Of a DNA stretch of 64,000 bases, positions 10,871-20,464 are shown in pieces. The stretch spans positions 248,001 to 312,000 of the forward strand of contig BCHS01000016.1 of assembly GCA_039545275.1 (NCBI GenBank). Reading direction: 5' to 3'. Numbering within the stretch: the stretch's first letter is position 1; every line of letters begins with the position of its first letter. A model generated the notes under the pieces. That model ran no database searches. It was not told the origin of the DNA and saw only the letters and a program-made list of their open reading frames with translations. The translations under genes and the position numbers were made by a program. The DNA is from Pseudomicrostroma phylloplanum. Taxonomy: Eukaryota; Basidiomycota; Exobasidiomycetes; Microstromatales.

Positions 10871-11716
10871 GCAAGAGAGCAAGATTTCCAGCTTCCCTGC
10901 TGCTCTCAATCTACCACTGCACCCTACTACTCGACTTGGGGTAGTACATATAGAGCAGGTGTGGACGAACGCACCTACACATATGCAGCTCGACGAATCC
11001 GACACACTGCGACGCATAGCGAATGTAGATCGACGACTACCTTCGACATGGCATACCTGCATCTGGATCGTCAAAGTCGTCCTACAATCTGACCCACCGA
11101 CAGCCTCTGATCTCGATACACCGCTATGGCACTCAGCAACGCTCTCAAGACCGAGCAACTTGACCAAACGAGAGCCAAGCTGTCACGCAAGCACACCTAG
11201 TGCGTCTGGCTATCGCAGCGAGGATCAACGTCACGGCCAGTACCCAAGTCACAAGGGCATAGTGCTTCAAGACAGAGCAGCAAGACGACAGTCAACGACG
11301 GCTATCTTGTACCCCCAACCTTGTACCCCCACCTTGTCACGAGACAAGCAGTGACCAAGATCTCACTCGACAAGCAAGGCTGAAGAGTCTGTCTACAGGT
11401 TTGAGACTGCTCAACATGCTTCTCGAACTCTGAATCGGTGTCAGGCTCAAGACACGAAGCAAGCTGCGCGATGCACGGCGACACAATATTGCTGCGAAGT
11501 CACATCTTCTAACGAGCACACTCTGGCTTGTTCTTCAGCATCTCAATGAAGTGGGATGATGTCAGACAATCGTGGACAGTGGTGACGGCTACGCTTAAGG
11601 CTCTGGCTTTGCACAAGCATTAGCCTGCGTTGCTGTGAGTATATGAACGCTGTACGCCGGATGAGAAGTCAATGAGGCCACTCACTGACCTATAACAACA
11701 TTCTTCATCGCAACAG
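10871..11716. other. Anonymous segment, possible decayed coding sequence
   Basis: About 850 bp with several medium open frames in conflicting phases. It is rich in CAAG and CTCAAGAC-like words (for example near 11146, 11268 and 11445), which gives a coding-like texture without a stable frame. A GTGAGT donor near 11637 and the acceptor at 11716 could bound an intron leading into the next feature. No terminal repeats or transposase motifs were found by eye. Confidence 0.3.
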
Positions 11717-12388
11717 ATAGACATACTCTCAATCACGATTGACGAGTACATTGACCTCACTGCATCCTCCCCTGCTGCAGAGGCGCCAGGTGCGAGGGAC
11801 TCGTCTACTCTTCAAATTGCCTTGGCCCAACCAGTCTTTCCTGCCCTCGCTGCACCGCTCCCACCACTGTCTGCTCCCCTCGACCTGAGGTGGAATGCCG
11901 AAGCTGGAGTTGGCAAGCGCACATACGCCGCCAAGCATATCGACCCGAAGCATGCCATTGGCAGTGCGAGAATCACCAGCTTTTTTGGTGGTTCTGGGTC
12001 TGGTGATTCTGGGGGTAAAGCTACTCTTCCACTGGCCTCTGGATCTGGCTCGCGCCTCCCTTCCGGCTCTCAACGTAAGCTTCCCTCTGTGGCTCTGCCT
12101 CCTGCCGTTGCTGCTGGGCAGCGTAAGCCGCTTGCCCTGCTCAAGTCGAGGTGGAACGCAGCAGCCGAAAATGCAAGAAGGCAGCCGAAGGAGCTCAAAG
12201 GACCCAAGAACCCCAAGCAAGCATTGTCTCTCGAGAGCTCCTCGAGCAACAGGAGCCTTGAACACTTCTTTGGCCAACCTGCATCTAGGCCCCGCTCTGC
12301 TTGGACTTCTGGCTCTGCGTCTGGCTTGGCTCTGCTCGCAGCACTCTATGCTACTGTGTGGACAGACGAACGTCGTACGCTGGGATGA
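11717..12388 (+). pseudogene. Tandem-family N-terminal module, copy A1 (5' end unclear)
   Basis: Open frame from a splice-acceptor-like site (CATCGCAACAG, ending 11716) to TGA at 12388, with no in-frame ATG near the start. The product parallels the next gene: IDEYIDLTASSPAAEA, then LRWNAEAGVGKRTY, HAIGSARITSFFGG, GSGSRLPSGS, a basic ARRQPKELKG stretch and SLEHFFGQP. IDLT next to acidic residues looks like a SUMO-interaction motif. ARITSFF has the spacing of a PCNA-interacting (PIP) box without the leading Gln. The end differs from copy A2 and looks truncated. The family is unknown to me. Calling it a pseudogene is a judgement: it could be the last exon of a gene starting upstream (GTGAGT near 11637). 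Confidence 0.45.
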
Positions 12389-12470
12389 GCATTGTTGTGC
12401 CTACGGATCTACCATAACCACTCATACTCATTGACACTTACCCCACACACTGAAAGACTTGCCTCGCAAC

Positions 12471-13079
12471 ATGACTGATGAATCGGTCGACCTCACCGCC
12501 TCCTCACCGGCCGCAGAGGCACAGGATGCCAGGGATTCCTCTCCCTTCCCCGAGGTTCTACCTCAACCAGCCTCCCCTAACCCTGCCCCTGCCCCCGTCG
12601 CCCCTCCCGCCCAGCCTGCTCCCCTCAAACTGAGGTGGATTGACGAAGCAGGCGGTGGCAAGCGCACCTACAAGGCGCGCCACATCAAGGCGGAGCACGC
12701 GGTGGGCACGCCCAAGCTCCTGGCATTCCTTGGACGCTCAACAGCGCAGCACGCTGCCTCGCCCGTGGCCTCTGGTTCTGGGTCCCGGCTTCCCTCTCGC
12801 TCGTCGACCAAGTCTCCCTCTCTGGCGTTGCCTCCCTCTGCTGCTGCTGGGAAGCGGCAGCCACTCCTGCCTCTGAAAGCGAGGCTGAATGCCGCCGCTG
12901 AGACTGCGAGAAGGCAGCCGAAGGAGCCCAAGGGGTCCAACCAGAGCAAGCAGTCAGGAGGCCAAAGTCTGCTGCATGACTTCTTCAACAAGCTCAACTC
13001 TGCCTCTGCTTTTGCTTCTGGGTCTGGCTCTGCATCTGGCTCTACGTCTGGCTCTGGCTCCGCTCCTGGAGATGGTTGA
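12471..13079 (+). CDS. Tandem-family disordered protein with SIM-like and PIP-box-like motifs, copy A2
   Basis: 202 codons from ATG at 12471. It starts MTDESVDLTASSPAAEA (SUMO-interaction-like VDLT at residues 6-9), then a Pro/Ala-rich stretch. LRWIDEAGGGKRTY follows at about 54-67, then HAVGTPKLLAFLG, Ser/Arg-rich linkers and a basic ARRQPKEPKG. QSLLHDFF at residues 165-172 exactly fits the PIP-box pattern Q-x-x-L-x-x-F-F. The tail is a (Gly/Ser/Ala) repeat. No catalytic domain is present. The reading frame just after the stop continues the family's next segment (see 13072-13780) shifted by one base. So A2 may be the detached N-terminal half of a longer ancestral protein that carried the GIY-YIG domain. 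Function is unknown; the motif reading is inference. Confidence 0.55.
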   Translation: MTDESVDLTASSPAAEAQDARDSSPFPEVLPQPASPNPAPAPVAPPAQPAPLKLRWIDEAGGGKRTYKARHIKAEHAVGTPKLLAFLGRSTAQHAASPVASGSGSRLPSRSSTKSPSLALPPSAAAGKRQPLLPLKARLNAAAETARRQPKEPKGSNQSKQSGGQSLLHDFFNKLNSASAFASGSGSASGSTSGSGSAPGDG

Positions 13080-13780
13080 GCTTCGTCTTCTCCGAATCAA
13101 CTGGGTCGTCAAGGATGGAAGACTGGTCGGTGGAACCAAGAGGGTTGCCAGGGAGGATGCCGAGGAGGCTCCTGTCCTGAAGAAGGCCAGGCTGGAGGGA
13201 GAAGCGAGGTGAGTTTCTATCGACACTGGCATTGCACTTCGACGGCATCCCTATTGACCTAAACAGCACAACGCCCATCACATTCCTGCTTTTGACCAGC
13301 AGCAAAGGACCTGTCAAGAACACCGAGAGGGAGCGCTGCGTCGCGCAGCTGGCCAAGGCAATCGACTTTGTGCGGAACTTACCTCGCCACAGACTGTGCA
13401 GTGCTGCTCAAAGGCACTGGGGCAGCTGCACCTCGCTCGTCCTTGCCCAGCTGGCTGTCGGGAAAATGTCGGATGAAGCTGTCAAGGCTTTTCTGACTCG
13501 AGGAGCCAGCGTGCTCGAAAACAACCCTAACTCACAAAGCGGCAGCGGCCATCACGGCCCGGGCTTGTATCTTCAGATTGTCGGAGGCCTTGTCCCGCCG
13601 ACGGTATACGTTGGAAAGAGCGATGTAGATGTTCATCGTCGCCTAGTATCCTGGGTCCATACGGTCAAGAAGGTGAAGGAAGGAACGCACAAAGGCTCTC
13701 CGCCCGCCATTGCGAAGGCGCGTGCGGACCGTTCTGCAGGCAGGATCGGCGGCGGGCAAGCGAAGGGATGCCAGGGATGA
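13072..13780 (+). CDS. GIY-YIG nuclease-like protein, truncated copy B1
   Basis: Two exons, 13072-13208 and 13300-13780, 205 residues. The ATG overlaps the end of copy A2 in another frame. Exon 1 encodes a basic, nuclear-signal-like stretch (GGTKRVARED, VLKKARLEGE). Exon 2 has a His/Cys-containing region (residues 76-90), then NPNSQSGSGHHGPGLYLQIV. GLY at 134-136, VYVGKS at 148-153, Arg at 159/160 and His166 match the GIY-(x10-11)-YIG...R...H signature. The usual C-terminal Glu region is lost, because at about 13735 the copy runs into the start of the next one and ends GGGQAKGCQG. It is probably inactive as it stands. No known fungal family could be assigned. Confidence 0.5.
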
Positions 13781-15054
13781 GGCCTCGGAGGCTCCTGCTC
13801 TGGAGAAGACCAAGGTTGGAGAACGAAGTCAGGTGAGTCTCTTTCGACGCTGACACTGCACTTCAACGGCATTCCTACTGACCATATGCCCCCTTTCCAC
13901 CCATCTTTGATCAGTAGAGCAACCAGTGCTGAGAGAGATACCTGCTTCGCGAGTCTGGCCGAGGCCATCCACTTTGTCAGAAATCTGTGCGGCTACTGGC
14001 TGTGTCATGGCGTAAAGGAGCATCGGGGCCGGTGCAGCTCTCGCTCTCTCGCTGCCCTGGCAGTGGCGAGACGAGGGCAAGCAGGCAGTCCTGACCCGAG
14101 TAGCAAGCACGCTCCGAGACAATCCCAACTCGCAAAGCGGGCATGACCACGACGGCCCTGGTTCTATCTACAGGTGGTCGGCAATGCAGCTAGAACAACG
14201 ATGTACGTCGGCAAGAGCGACGTCAGCGTCCGGAAACGCCTTCGCACCTGTCAGAGCACTGTCAATGCGGTCCAGGCCGGAACGTACAAGGGGAATCCGC
14301 CATTGATAGCTCAGGCGCGCCTGTCTGCGACAGCGACGAGCTTCGCTGCCCTCGCGCTCCTTCCTCTGCCCTCAGATGGAGGTCGGTACACAGAGATACA
14401 TCGCGCGCTTCTCAAGATCCCCGAGGACAAAGACGACGAGCGGGGTACGGACCTCTTGAACACCTTCTGCTCTTTGATGGAGGCTGCCTTTATTGCCTTG
14501 TTTGGCACCTGCCAGCAAGCCGAAGATTACATGCGAGCATGGCGGGTAGTCTTCGGCGAGAATATGGCCGAGATTGCCAGAGCCAATGTCCAGACGGGGA
14601 TTCAAGGCAATCACCAAGCGACGCGTCACCTGCGTCACTTCATCCGCGACGAAAAGCTAACGCTCCGACGCCGAGCCTACCTAGAAAGAATCGGGACCGA
14701 CATATGGTACAGAGATGGGCGAGGAGAGTCGGTCCTGGTGGGCCGTCAACAGGCTACCCTGCAAGCCTTCGTGGACCTTCATCTCAAGCGCAGCAAGACC
14801 ATTAATGACGCTGTTGTGAGCTCTTAGATGGACATCGCCATTTGCAGAGGCGATGACAAGAAGGTCGAAGCTCCCATCGTCCTCAGAGTCGAACACATGC
14901 GAGACAAGAGCAGAGACAGCTGGGTTGCCTATTGGCGTAACCCTCACGCCGCTCAAATGCGTATCCCAGAAGCAACGTGCAAGGACTTGGAGATGAAGCT
15001 CGGAAAGTCTTACCGGATGGAGCTCAAATTCGAGTCGGAGTCGCCTGCAAGCAT
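13745..15054 (+). pseudogene. GIY-YIG family, decayed copy B2
   Basis: It parallels B1 from the basic stretch (GKRRDARDEASEAPALEKTK), through an intron starting at 13833 that is strikingly like B1's, into the nuclease-like domain. The frame breaks twice relative to B1: 5 nt lost near 14085 and 1 nt lost at GGCCCTGG/TTC near 14163, with a TGA between them. After that it is open. MYVGKSDVSVRKRL is followed by an unknown domain (FCSLMEAAFIALFGTCQ, FIRDEKLTLRRRAYLERIG, WYRDG) to TAG at 14825. The paralogous codon in copy B3 is CAG. The same frame continues past the TAG with the family's next domain (MRIPEATCKDL, MELKFESES). The 14174-14827 stretch could still be expressed if an internal start is used. 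Confidence 0.5.
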
Positions 15055-16388
15055 GGTCTCGCAAAGTAAAGAAAGTCAGAGAAGGAAACTAGAAGGGTCG
15101 CGCGCCATTGATTGCCCAAACACGCAACCATCCTCTGGCCACAACCTTTGCAGCTGTTTCGCTGCTCGCCCTACCCCAAGAAGACTCCTAATATGTGGAC
15201 ACTCATCGTTGAAGGCCTGCCGAAAAGGGGCAGTTGAGGCAGAGCCGGCCCTTGACCTGAAGAACACACTCTGCTCCCTGCTCGAGGCGGCCTACATCGC
15301 CGCCTTCGGTACCTGCCAAGTCGAGCAGCCAGGATATATCAAGGAATGGGAGGATACATTTGGATCTGAAATGTTCAAAGTATCCGGGGCAAACAAGGAG
15401 ACCGGGATTGGGGGAAATTTCGAATGTACGTATGTACGCGAGTACGTTCGAGACGAGAAGGTGCAGTTGCGCCACCGCGCCTTTGTGGAGAGAATTGGGA
15501 CCGAAGTGTGGTATCAAGACGCTCAAAGCCAGCGCGTTCTGGTAGGTCGCGGCTACGATAATCTCAAACTCTTTTTGCAGAAGCATACCAAAAAGAACAC
15601 GGCCATCAACGAGGCTCTCGTAGCAGCCCAGATTGCGCTCGCCTTCCGACAGGACAAGGGCAAGAGTGCAGAGGCTTCTGCGATCCTCAAGACTGAGGTA
15701 TATCAAACCCGCTATGGCTATTATTTCGTCGCGGCTTGGCCAACGCCATTTCACAGTCGGATGACAATTCCGTCTACGATATGGCAGGAGTTGGGGCTCA
15801 AACCTCAAGGAGGGTCCTTGTTGGAGCTTCAATTCGAGTCGGAGGACAGCTGGTGGCCCTTCCAGCGTATGACCGACTCGGAAGCGAAGCTGGTGGAAGG
15901 GACGGTCGCTCTGCTCCGCGCCGTGGACGCTTCGACAGGAAAAAAAGTCGGAGTGGGTCCGCTTCCGCTCGCTCGCTCCATCCGAAGACTGGACACAGCT
16001 GCATCGAGTAGCTCGACAGCTGCGTGAGAAGTCCAGTGAAGTGTCCGGTACCGGCGCAAAAGCGAAGGACACCAGGGAAGGTCAGCACGATGGGGGGAAG
16101 AAGGGAGAGGATGAAGTCGAGGCTGAGGATGAGGATGAGGATGAGGATGAGGGTGAGGATAAGGAAGAGGGTGGAGACGAATCACAGGACGACGAAGAGG
16201 AAGCAGACGAAGACGAGGATGAGGACAAGCAGCAAGACAGCAAAAGGGCCAAGAGCGATAGAAAGAACAGCGATCGCTCGGAGCCACTGCACCAGGATGT
16301 CTCGCCAAGGCAGTCACTCCCCTTCAGAAGGATTCTCGAGACAATACGGAGGGGCAGCTACTCCACCAAGTTCCTGTTGAGGCAGTAA
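15055..16388 (+). pseudogene. GIY-YIG family, decayed copy B3 with acidic tail
   Basis: It begins inside the nuclease domain, after the GIY and YIG motifs. The first part (KKVREGN, APLIAQTRN, TFAAVSLLALP) carries three stop codons between about 15095 and 15215. From about 15250 the unknown middle domain is intact in one frame (TLCSLLEAAYIAAFGTCQ, YVRDEKVQLRHRAFVERIG, WYQDA, TAINEALVAAQIAL). The C-terminal domain follows (MTIPSTIWQELGL, LELQFESED). At an A7 run (15940-15946) the sensible reading moves to another frame: SEWVRFRSLAPSEDWTQLHRVARQLREKSSEVSG. This leads into a long Asp/Glu tract (about 16110-16230), a basic SKRAKSDRKNSDR stretch and the first third of the D domain. Confidence 0.5.
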
Positions 16389-17869
16389 GACCAGCAGCTC
16401 ACCGTATCGACAATGTAGAAGACTTTTCGGAAAGCGGACGACGGGTAAACTCGATCACTCGCCTGCCCTTCACCGCGCTCCCGGAGGCGGTCCGAGACGG
16501 TCGGGACACCGTCGACTGTCATCGAGTCTTCCTTCATGCAGATGCCACTCGCTTGAAGTTCCTCATCAAGAAAGAGGCAGGCCTTACGGAGCGACCCGAT
16601 CGGGCCCTGTTTAAGCCAGTGACGGCTCGCGGGAAGGGACTCAACAACATTCTGGGTGCTCTCGCTAGGCTGAACGAAGAGGAGCGGCGCCCTGTCCCGG
16701 CCAAGATCACTCTTCTCCAGGCCAAAACGCTGGCCAATTTCAAGCTGCTGCTGGTCAGTGGGCTTGAGAACGATGGCACCCTGCGCATATTCGGCGTCAA
16801 GTGCAAGGCGCCCCGCAGCACAAGGAGATCTGCCAAAGGCATGCGATGGCAATGGCGTTACCAGTGGGAGGAAGAGAAGCTGGAATCGCGAAGGGCCGGC
16901 AGCTCCGCGCGGCAGCTAGAAGACGAGGCTATCGAGGAAGAAGATGCGGCCCACGCCGAACAACCAGAAGGGCAAGAAAGCGACAAAAAGAACAGCGGCA
17001 ACGACAACACACGAAAGCGACTTACGCTAGGGTTCCGACAGGTGTTCGAGACGCTGGGGAGGGGCACGTACTCGGCGCCAATTACTCACAGGGGGACGGC
17101 CATATGGACGACTGTCACTGCCCCCGGCGCAAGGGTCTCCACCGGCAAAAGCCTGAGGCACAACGTCACCATTCCGTCCATTGCTGTGCCTCAAGCAATA
17201 CGAGAGGGTACAGACCCTGCAAGCCTCTACAAGATCTTCTTGTGGGGAAGAGGGACTGAGATGAAATATTACATCAAGAAGGGGCCCGCCCTCACGGAAC
17301 GTCCCGACCGTAATCTCTACCGGACATTGGCGGTTCCTGGTAGGCCCGTCCACAAGATACTGAGCTGCATAGCGCTGCTTGATGGACAGGAGCTCTTCTT
17401 CGCCTCCTCTCGGCCAGATTTATCAAGGGTCGCTCCGAAGACATTGAAGGTCTTGGAGCGACTCCTAGCCGGCGAGATCGAGAATACTGGGACGCTCTCG
17501 GTCTTCTCTACGCACTACACCGTTTCTAAGGGGTCTGCACCAAAGGATTCGAAGTGGCAGTGGTGGTTCGATGCTGCGACGGAGCAGCTCCACTCGCGTA
17601 GGGCTGGGACCTCTCAATGGGAGGTGTGGAACAAAAATGACTCCGTCAGTGTGCTCACCAGCAAGTGCAAGGAGTGGTTGGCAGCGGGAGTGCTGAGTGC
17701 ATCGCAAGGACGGTCGACGGCTGGTGGGGAAGGTAATGGTGGGCAAGCTGAGGGAAGCGGTTCGAGCAAGGGCAAGAAGACGACCAACAACGATGAAAAG
17801 GGAGCAGAGGGGGAGCCGGCACCGGCACCGAAGCCCTCCAGGAAAGGAAAAGCGAGGATGTTGGACTAG
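16223..17869 (+). CDS. Tandem-family C-terminal part with two copies of an unknown domain (D1, D2)
   Basis: Open from 16223 to TAG at 17869 without an ATG until 16841, so the start is uncertain. It is probably the continuation of the preceding copy, joined by a frameshift near 16370. D1 reads LPFTALPEAVRDG, FLIKKEAGLTERPDR, a GKGLNNILGALARL helix, GLENDGTLRIFGVK, WQWRYQWEEEKLESRRAG. D2 (about 17030-17620) repeats the pattern: FRQVFETLGRGTYS, IPSIAVPQAIREG, YYIKKGPALTERPDR, PVHKILSCIALLDG, GEIENTGTLSVFS, WQWWFDAATEQLHSRRAG. An acidic, charged linker separates them. The tail is Gly/Ser/Lys-rich and basic (PSRKGKARML). I do not recognise the domain; its Trp-rich strands suggest a compact beta fold. 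D2 looks intact. Confidence 0.45.
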
Positions 17870-18006
17870 ACTTCTTTCTTCATCTCATGTGGTCTTGTTG
17901 GAAGGGAAAGGAGACGGCTTTGGACTAGATTCCTTGTCCTTGTTACAATGCGTCTTTCACCGAATGTAATTTCCGCTCATGCGAATAGGACAGATAGCAG
18001 AACACG
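17870..18006. other. Short convergent intergenic region
   Basis: 137 bp between the end of the tandem array and the stop codon of the minus-strand transporter gene. No feature seen. Confidence 0.5.
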
Positions 18007-19789
18007 TCACGCATCGAGGGTGCTGACTGCGACGTCGCCTGTACCACTCTTCTTGATCTCACCTACATGGTCTCCGGCACTCTCCTCGTCACCCCACTGT
18101 CCCTGGGCACCACCTGCCGCCCCACCAGCGACAATCCCCTGTCGCAGTCGATCCTCGGCGTCTTTCTGCTTGATAGTTCCCGTCTTGCCGAGCACAAGCC
18201 AAGGTGTCTCCTCAAAGTACATGTCCATCTCCTCTAGCGAACGACCCTTTGTCTCTGGCAAGATGGCCCAGAAGGTCAGTGCGTTGGTGAAGCCACAGAT
18301 TGCGAACAAGAGGTAGAAGCGCCACTGAGAAGTCGCGAGTGCCTTGGGCGTAATTTGCCCTATCATGAAGTTTGAAATCCAGCAAGACATGGCCGCCAGC
18401 GCTGATCCCTTGGCTCGCAGATCAGTGCTGAGAATCTCCACAGGGATGGCGAATGAGAGTGGACCGATGCCAGCGCTGAAGAAGAAGTTGAAGATCCAAG
18501 TCATGGCTACGAACGTCCTTCCGGCACCTACGTTGAAGACACCGGCGTCGGTGGGTGGGAACAAAGCCTGCAGGATGATGACGACGATGAATGTGGATCC
18601 AACAGCCACGTTGCACCAGATAAGCGGCAGACGTCGGCCAAGCTTGTCAACGAAGACGATACAGGTAATCTCGCCGATAATGGCGATGATGGAGTTGATC
18701 GACTGCAGCAGCAGTGTCTGCTCCGTCCCAAAACCAAATCCTTTGAAGATAGCAGGAGCAAAATATTGTATGGCCGAGACACCCGTCATTTGCACGCTGA
18801 ACTGGAGGATGATACCGATCATCACCTTGCGGAAAGCTTGCTTGTCGGTCACGAAGCGGGACCACTTCGCCGTATGCTTTTGCTCCTGCTGGACCGCGGC
18901 TTTGATCTCCGCCAGCTGTGAGACAACGAAGACGTCGGTCTCATCGCCTGAAGCATGCAGACGAGCCAAAGAGCGGCGAGCATCGTCGTCTCTTCCATGA
19001 GCCACAAGCCATCGGGGGGACTCCGGGAAGAGGAATATGAGGACGGCAAGCGGTACCGCAGGCGACAGCTGCAGCGCAAGCGGGAACCGCCACTCAAAAG
19101 TAGTACCAGGGTGGTTGCGAGTGCAGCCATACACTACGAAGGAAGCCAGAAGAGCACCAATGCCCAAGAAGAATTGTTGCAGAGTCGTGAGCCGACCACG
19201 GATGGAGGGATGAGCAATCTCACTCTGATATAGCGGTGCGAGGACTGTGAGGCCACCTATGCCAAGGCCAGCACAGAACCGCCCGGCGAGCCTGGCGGAG
19301 TTTCAACACGGCGGAATCAGCACAACTAAGATGAGGCCTGCTTGCTGCTTCCAACCGCTCGACTGAGAACTCACATCATGCCGCGGTTCATGGCACCAGT
19401 CTGCAAAGATCCTCCAAGGAGGAAGATAATAGCAAAGGTAAGGATGGCCGCCCTCCTTGAGAATTTGTCGGCTACAAGCGCAGCAGGCACTGATCCGCAG
19501 AGGGCTCCGAGAAGCATAGAGGAGACGATGAATCCGGTGTAGTCGGCGGAAGGATTGTCCATGCGGTCCAAGAAGGCCGGTGCGACGATTACACCGGCGA
19601 TGACGCCCAAGTCGTACCCATAGGTGACGGAGCCGAGGCTGCAGTCAAAGGGGGTGTCGTAATGGATCAGCTTTGGACCGATAGACGAGCCATTCCGATC
19701 CGACTTCTCAAACTTTCGCTGACGACTGAGCCTACTCACGCTGCGAAGCAGCCGCACAGAAAGGTGTAGACTTTGGGTGGAAGAGTCAT
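18007..19789 (-). CDS. MFS sugar transporter (sugar porter family)
   Basis: Three exons: 19740-19789, 19375-19638 and 18007-19291, 532 residues. Both introns have GTGAGT donors and CAG acceptors, and phases agree across MTLPPKVYTFLCGCFAALGSVTYGYDLGVIAG. Sugar-porter signatures are all present: GYDLGV in helix 1, DKFSRR after helix 2, RFCAGLGIGG, LYQSEIAHPSIRG, PESPRWLVAHGR, QFSVQMTGVSAIQYFAP, DKLGRRLPL, GPLSFAIPVEILS, and PETKGRSLEEMD at the cytosolic end. Twelve spans are expected at the plasma membrane. The substrate is not readable from sequence; the divergent GH51 arabinofuranosidase 675 bp away suggests pentose or arabino-oligosaccharide uptake. Confidence 0.93.
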
Positions 19790-20464
19790 TGTTCTCGAGG
19801 GGCAGGAAGGGGAGTGTGGCTCTGCCTCTGGTGTCCCTGGTGTGGTGTGCTTGTATTGTTTTGCGAGGGGCAGGCGGCAATGAGGGCGGGACGCTTGCGA
19901 TGCGGTCAAGGGAAGGAACAGGGGGAATGCACTCTTGGCAAGGTACAGACATAGACTCTTTGCGATTGCTACAGCGGCAATGCCACCCTCTTTATACCTC
20001 ACCCTCGACAACGTACGGACAGGTATCTCACTGATGGTCTTGGGCCGGCATTGTCGAACGGAGCCCCGCCTCGCGTAATCGGAATTGGAAATTTGACCGG
20101 CAATCTTCAGGACTGCAGACCCCAGCAGATGCGCCCATGCAGGCACTCACTCCCGTCTTCTCCTTACCCACGGCTCCTGACCCGACCCAAGCGAGGTCTT
20201 ACCACACCGCCATATCCATCACAGAGTTACTGCATTGGGCAGCTGATCACCTCCTCCCACTACAAGATTATCCTGACTACGATAGATTGCCGGTAGAAGC
20301 TTTCGGCGTTCTCGGAGATCAAGCTTTCCGGACTTTGGCTCAGTCCGAGGGTCGGGCAGGCTTGCATGCTCGATGCCGGATTTCCGAACACACTGCCCCT
20401 AATACCTGACCACAAAGGCTACTCTGACGGAACTTCCTCACCTGACCCCATCCTCAACGCCAAT
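19790..20464. promoter_or_regulatory. Shared promoter of sugar transporter and arabinofuranosidase
   Basis: 675 bp between divergent starts. It should carry the control sites of both genes, which is consistent with joint regulation. I found no motif I can name with confidence. The plus-strand frame stays open from an ATG at 20366, upstream of the chosen GH51 start. Confidence 0.5.

Noticed and set aside
13072..17869. Mitochondrial homing endonuclease insertion (NUMT) as source of the GIY-YIG motifs
   Set aside because: GC-rich codons, a spliceosomal intron and nuclear-signal-like basic stretches point to a nuclear gene family.
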